A stretch of DNA of 64,000 bases from Symbiodinium natans (lineage: Eukaryota > Sar > Dinophyceae > Suessiales > Symbiodiniaceae). The DNA lies in contig CAJNDS010002168.1 of the NCBI GenBank assembly GCA_905221605.1, forward strand, positions 1,140,931-1,204,930, read 5' to 3'. This document shows, one piece after another, positions 60,010 to 64,000 of this stretch. The position numbers were made by a program, and so were the translations under genes. Each line of letters opens with the position of its first letter. The stretch's first letter is position 1. Under the pieces are notes generated by a model. The model was not told the origin of the DNA. It searched no databases and was given only the letters and a program-made list of their open reading frames with translations.

Positions 60010-60560
60010 TGGTAGGGTTTTGGGTTTTGGGTTTAGGGTTTAAGGTTTAGGGGTTTTAGCATTATTCCTGTCATTGTTAGTTATCGTTGCTCTGGTTGTG
60101 GCTACAAATTTTTATTTTGGATCGTTAGTAGTGCCATGTTTTGCTGTTGGTGTCATGAGTCATGATTGTCCTCGTTGAGGCTGCTGTCATTCATGTCGTT
60201 CGGGCTATTCTCGCTATCATCATAGTCATTGCCTGAGCCCGAAACCCTAAACCCTAAGCCCTAAAGCCTAAAGCCTAAAGCCTAAAGCCTAAACCCTAAA
60301 CCCTAAACCCTAAACCCTAAACCCTAAACCCTAAACCCTAAACCCTAAACCTACATTTTGTTTTGCTGTTGCTCTTTGTCTATGCTGGGAGGCTTCGGCG
60401 GCTCCATCCTCTTCGTCCTTGTGCACTTTGGTCAATGAAGACTCGAAGGGGAACCCCAAGCCGGGAACCCCACGAGACTATGAGGGCTTAGGGTTTAGGG
60501 TTTAGGGTTTAGGGTTAAGGGTTTAGGGTTTAGGGATTAGGGTTTAGGGTTTAGGGTGGG
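60010..60560. repeat. TTTAGGG tract, CCTAAAG/CCCTAAA array, TTTAGGG array
   Basis: 60010-60050, 60241-60350 (a CCTAAAG run then CCCTAAA) and 60485-60560. The spacers 60051-60240 and 60351-60484 are unique. Confidence 0.9.
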
Positions 60561-60965
60561 AAGATAGAGAGGATGTACCTACCAGGGTCCTGACCCTCCC
60601 CTTTGTATTCCTACCCTATTCTTGGGGTTCCTTGTTTGGGGTTCCCATGAGGATCCTTTTGGTCAGTTTTCGTGCCAGCAAGAGGGGCTGTGGGTTTTCA
60701 TGGCATCTCGTCGTGGCAAGAACCTAAAGTTCGCGGCCGCTGCGCCCCAAACACTATAAACCCTGAACAGGCCTCCAACACATGAGCCCTGAACCCTGGA
60801 CCCTAAACCCTAAAGCCTAAACCCTACACCCTATACCCTATAAACCCTAGACCCTCAGGTCAAAAGATTTTATACCTCTAGCAATTTTGGAACCTTGCCT
60901 TGAGGGCACCGCAAGAAGGGACCATGATTTAGATGTCCGGCCACAAAAGAATTAGAACATGGTTT
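60561..60965. other. Unassigned spacer
   Basis: Contains CCTATTCTTGGGGTTCCTTG-type motifs like those of the GGGG-rich palindromic segments, and a few degenerate CCCTAAA units at 60795-60855. Confidence 0.45.
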
Positions 60966-61045
60966 TGGAGGTTTAGGGTTTAGGGTTTAGGGTTTAGGGT
61001 TTCGGGTTTAGGGTTTAGGGTTTAGGGTTTAGGGTTTAGGGTATA
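60966..61045 (+). repeat. TTTAGGG array
   Basis: About eleven units with one TTTCGGG. Confidence 0.95.
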
Positions 61046-61156
61046 TTTACAAAGGGGCCCTAAAGGAATACTATTAGTATTTCTTCCGACCCCTTATATA
61101 CTTGGGCCGTAAAGGGGTTCCTACGCAGTAGCTTCAGAGCCCAAGTATATACCATA

Positions 61157-61256
61157 TGGGTGGTTGTCAAAATTATGGTCCCCTTTTTGGATCCTATTAT
61201 AATACGGCACTTAATATGTAGGGTACCCCAAAAAAGCCATAACTTTGACAACCACC
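61157..61256. mobile_element. Palindromic element, unassigned family
   Basis: TGGGTGGTTGTCAAAATTAT and ATAACTTTGACAACCACCCA are inverted ends of a 100 bp element with inner GGTCCCCTTTTTGG/CCAAAAAAGCC blocks. I found no second copy in the window. Confidence 0.6.
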
Positions 61257-61499
61257 CACATATACACATACGACTCTGCTCCAGAAACTGCGGGCTGCTA
61301 ACTCCTAAACCTTCCTCTCAACTCTCTTGACCCTCTGAATCCTCTGAACCCTCTTAGCCTCTTAACAAGTAGTATAGCTCCTCTCCTCCCCTCTTTCTCT
61401 TCTCCTTATCGGCATGAATTCAGATAATTTCGTCTCGCATCATCCTCCTCGCGCAGAGCTCAGCTGGACATTGCTTCGAGGCTCGTGTGGCTGGCAAGT

Positions 61500-61645
61500 G
61501 ACCCTCTGTAAAAATCTTAGCCGTCTAAACCCTCTTAACCCTCTTAACCCTCTTAACCCTCTTAACCCTCTCAACCCTCTTAACCCCCTTAGCCCTCTTA
61601 ACCCTCTGAACCCTCTGAACCCTCTTGCTCCACTCAACCCTCCGA
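61500..61645 (-). repeat. 9 bp CCCTCTTAA block
   Basis: About fourteen nonamers (CCCTCTTAA, some CCCTCTGAA). A similar degenerate group lies at 61305-61360. Parallel to the CCCTCTAAA nonamers at 44031. The spacer to 62084 is unassigned. Confidence 0.93.
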
Positions 61646-62084
61646 ACCCTCTGCTCGTCTGCGAAGCGAGCAAAGAAAAGGTACAGCCTCGCGAGCCAGC
61701 TGCATCTGGCTCCCGGTCTGGAGAGCGCCGTGTTGATGGTCGTTCTTGGCACAGTCTTCGAGTTGCTTGAGCGTTAAACGGCTCGAGGGTTTTAGGATCC
61801 TAAACCCTAAAACCTAATCCTTAAACGCTCAACCCTAGACCCTGAGCCACCCCCCTTTTCCCCCCAACGCCCCATGTTGAGGGTACTTGTTCTTGGACTT
61901 TGCACCTTCCAAAAGAAAAAACAGGTACCTATATCTGGCCATGAACCTTACGGTAGACTGGGAGGATCTTAAGGGGGCTTTAGGGGTTTTGGGGGTTTTT
62001 GGGGGTTGTAGCTACGAACCCCAAAGCCTGCGATGCAAGCCTATAGGCCCTGAAGGCCATGAGCACATCTCCAGCTTTGAAGGG

Positions 62085-62272
62085 TTTGGGGTTTGGGGTT
62101 CAGGGTTTGGGGTTTAGGGCTTGGGGTTTAGGGTGTAGGGTTTAGGGTTTAGGGTTTGAGGTTTAGGGTTTAGGGCTTGGGGTTTAGGGTTTAGGGTTTG
62201 GGGTTTAGGGTTTGGGGTTTAGGGTTTGGGGTTTAGGAGTTCAGCGTTTGGGGTTCAGGGTTTGATTTAGGG
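62085..62272 (+). repeat. TTTAGGG/TTTGGGG alternating array
   Basis: GGGGTTTAGGGTTT recurs through the tract, so the two variants alternate instead of forming blocks. Confidence 0.93.
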
Positions 62273-62274
62273 TC

Positions 62275-62928
62275 TTGCAAGTGCTGGCAGCTGACAGTAG
62301 CGAAGTTGCACGAGTCGTTGGAGAAGGCACCGGACGAGGGCTTCAGAGGTCACATGGCGCGGCTAAGCGGTGCCTCAGTGTTCAACTTGTCGTAGATATT
62401 GCGGCTGTCTGTCAGTGCGTAGCCAAAGGACTCACCTGGCACACTGCCCCATCCAGCATGTCTGTGGACGTCATGCCGACAAGGATGCCCTGCGTGGACC
62501 CACCGTCGGGCCGATTGGCGTTTCCAGCATCCACCCACGCCACCATTGTCAGCTTCCTCTGCTTGTCCGGACACCTTCTCCTTGCTGCAAAGCAGGACCT
62601 GCTTCTCACTCTGCTGAACTATTTTTCAGGAACTCGAAGGCCCAAAGCTCCAAGAGACTCTCAACAGGGCCCGCCACTGCCAGAAAACGACTGTTCCCAC
62701 AACAGCGCCGCCTCCTCGTACTGCACGAAGAAGCTTGCCTCGCCGTTCCAACATCCAGAATGCCTTCCTTGCTCCTGAAGAAAGAGGCGGCCGAAGTGTT
62801 GTTGGCTGCTGCACCCATTGATCTTCCTTGCGATTCCAGGAAGCCACACAACCCTGGATCGAATTCGAACCTACTCTCAGACAGGCTCCGCTACCATGCA
62901 AGTGCTGGTAGCTGACAGTAGCGATGTT
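62275..62928. repeat. Pair of 33 bp direct repeats flanking the RNase H remnant
   Basis: TGCAAGTGCTGGCAGCTGAC at 62276 and TGCAAGTGCTGGTAGCTGAC at 62896 head two ~33 bp matching segments (AGTAGCGAAGTT and AGTAGCGATGTT follow). They lie ~620 bp apart on either side of the degraded retroelement fragment. Confidence 0.7.
62350..62609 (-). pseudogene. Degraded copia-type RNase H fragment
   Basis: Two adjacent minus frames carry parts of one domain. AWVDAGNANRPDGGSTQGIL with VGMTSTDMLDG (62412-62609) and, one frame over, TDSRNIYDKLNTEAPLS (62350-62440) follow the order of the first and third RNase H motif regions of dinoflagellate copia-like proteins as I remember them. The middle, including the Glu motif, is lost, and a frame change and stops intervene. 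It is unlike the RNase H of the 25-36 kb element, so it derives from another family. Overlapping plus frames (62275-62915) are shadows. Confidence 0.55.
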
Positions 62929-63091
62929 TCAAAGGTCTATGGCCGCACGAATGTCCTTGCGGTGCAGTGCATGAAAAGCACCGGTTCGGGAGAACTTGCA
63001 GGGTTTCAGAATGCCTACATCCCGCCCAAGGGTCCGCCTTGGAGCACGAACCCCCCCCCGCTCTCGCCCCGACAGATCATCTTCCAGCTTC

Positions 63092-63132
63092 AGGGTTTAG
63101 GGTTTAGAGTTTAGGGTTTAGGGTTTAGGGTA
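63092..63132 (+). repeat. TTTAGGG tract abutting a family B element
   Basis: Five to six units end one or two bases before the palindromic element at 63134. Confidence 0.93.
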
Positions 63133-63133
63133 G

Positions 63134-63230
63134 CTACTTGGAGGTTCATGGGTAGTTCAAGCTGGGGTTAGAAGTGTAGTTAGAAGTGGTTCTATCCCTA
63201 TTTTGGGGTTGTCCCCCTGAACCTTCAAGC
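63134..63230. mobile_element. Palindromic element family B
   Basis: Left end CTACTTGGAGGTTCATGGGT matches the 17898 copy exactly for 20 bases. The right end (CCTGAACCTTCAAGCAT) is diverged. Confidence 0.6.
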
Positions 63231-63374
63231 ATCCCAGGTTTTCCACCTCGACCGTTCTCTTCCTCGCAGTGACCAAGCGGGCACGCCAGCTATGGCGCAG
63301 CTTGCCTCAGCAGAGAAAACCGACTTGTCCTTGTGACAGATTGTGACCTTTCCCTAGCCGAACAGCATTCCTGG

Positions 63375-63550
63375 ACAAACCCCCCAAACCCCCAAACCCC
63401 CTAAACCCCTAAACCCCTAAACCCCTAAACCCCTAAACCCCTAAACCCCTAAACCCCTAAACCCCTAAACCCCTAAACCCCTAAACCCCTAAAGCCCTAA
63501 ACCTCTAAACCCCTAAGTCCTGAACCCCTAAACCCCCAAACCCTAAACCA
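63375..63550 (-). repeat. CCCCTAAA octamer array
   Basis: About fourteen perfect CCCCTAAA units between degenerate ends. The same octamer in the other orientation forms the block at 4683-4765. Confidence 0.95.
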
Positions 63551-64000
63551 CACATCCCAGGCAGCCTCCTCCTCCTGTCCCTGCCGGGCGCACCTGGCAC
63601 GGCCCTTGGCTTCTACATCTTGGTGCATCTTGGCGCCCTGTAAAGGTCGAGGCTGCAGGGTTTAGGGTTTGAAGGGTGGCAATTCAAGAGAGGCCATTAC
63701 CTCTTAAACAAGGTGCGCGGCCCCCATATAAACCACCTCCGGAGCAAATCGTCATGGACTGGAAGTGTGTGGAAGTCGAAGAAATCTATGGCAGGCACAG
63801 TGAATGCACATGTTCTGACCAAGTCCTGAGGTGGTACCAAAGAAGCGAAAATTGGTCACTAATTTTGTGATCAGTCTGGGGGACCAACTAGAAGGCTTTC
63901 AAGTGCCATCTGAGTATCATTCGCCTTCATCAGTATCACGATCACTCTCATTGCCACGATCATTAGTCAGACTCCGTATCGTTTGCATCGTTACCCCCAT
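63551..64000. other. Unassigned sequence to the window end
   Basis: Unique sequence with one short TTTAGGG fragment (63658-63672). A 64-codon plus frame (63676-63870) has no recognised motif. Confidence 0.5.

Noticed and set aside
62860-62910. tRNA-like GGTTCGAATTC on the minus strand
   Set aside because: The bases around the TTCGAAT loop do not form a T stem, and no acceptor, D or anticodon arms can be placed.
62275-62915. Two long plus frames (167 and 181 codons)
   Set aside because: They lie opposite the minus-strand RNase H remnant and show no motif of their own.
1-64000. CRISPR array among the many short repeats
   Set aside because: Repeats are contiguous 7-9 bp telomeric units, not 25-40 bp repeats with regular unique spacers, and no cas-like gene is present.

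Overview
The window looks like nuclear DNA of a dinoflagellate alga (inferred; Symbiodiniaceae are possible but not provable here). The telomere-type repeat is TTTAGGG/CCCTAAA. The only large coding object is an 11.2 kb Ty1/copia-class retrotransposon whose Gag, Pol and accessory domains resemble copia polyproteins I know from dinoflagellate genomes. I see no convincing cellular gene, tRNA or rRNA in the 64 kb.

Layout. Most of 1-25380 and 36604-64000 is an alternation of 30-350 bp tracts of telomere-type repeat, in both orientations and many variants, with 50-1000 bp spacers. For telomere-type arrays, '+' means TTTAGGG reads on the given strand and '-' means CCCTAAA does. The spacers hold several families of short palindromic elements (MITE-like, 60-170 bp), here named A to G. 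They also hold simple repeats, minisatellites, a 400-450 bp duplicated segment (14241 and 41331), a GC-rich macrosatellite (about 56.3-57.8 kb), a 265 bp C/T tract (58.5 kb) and two degraded retroelement pieces (24.7-25.25 kb and 62.35-62.61 kb).

The retrotransposon (25381-36603, minus strand) has two 352 bp LTRs differing at one base. Its TAGGG target duplication lies inside a TTTAGGG array. The primer site matches the anticodon arm of tRNA-Met, as in Drosophila copia. A purine tract precedes the 3' LTR. Coding order is: Gag (starting inside the 5' LTR), CCCH and CCHC zinc fingers, protease, a methyltransferase-like region, integrase, a 2-oxoglutarate/Fe(II) dioxygenase-like domain with a TET/JBP-like motif, reverse transcriptase, RNase H, and a tail with a membrane segment and a Cys/His cluster. 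Four frame changes break this into separate reading frames, although the LTRs indicate a recent insertion.

The parts interact: the retrotransposon landed in a telomeric array, several palindromic elements are split by telomeric tracts, and one tract is bracketed by a 20 bp direct repeat. This fits repeated insertion or growth of telomeric DNA at internal breaks, plus transposon insertion into the arrays.
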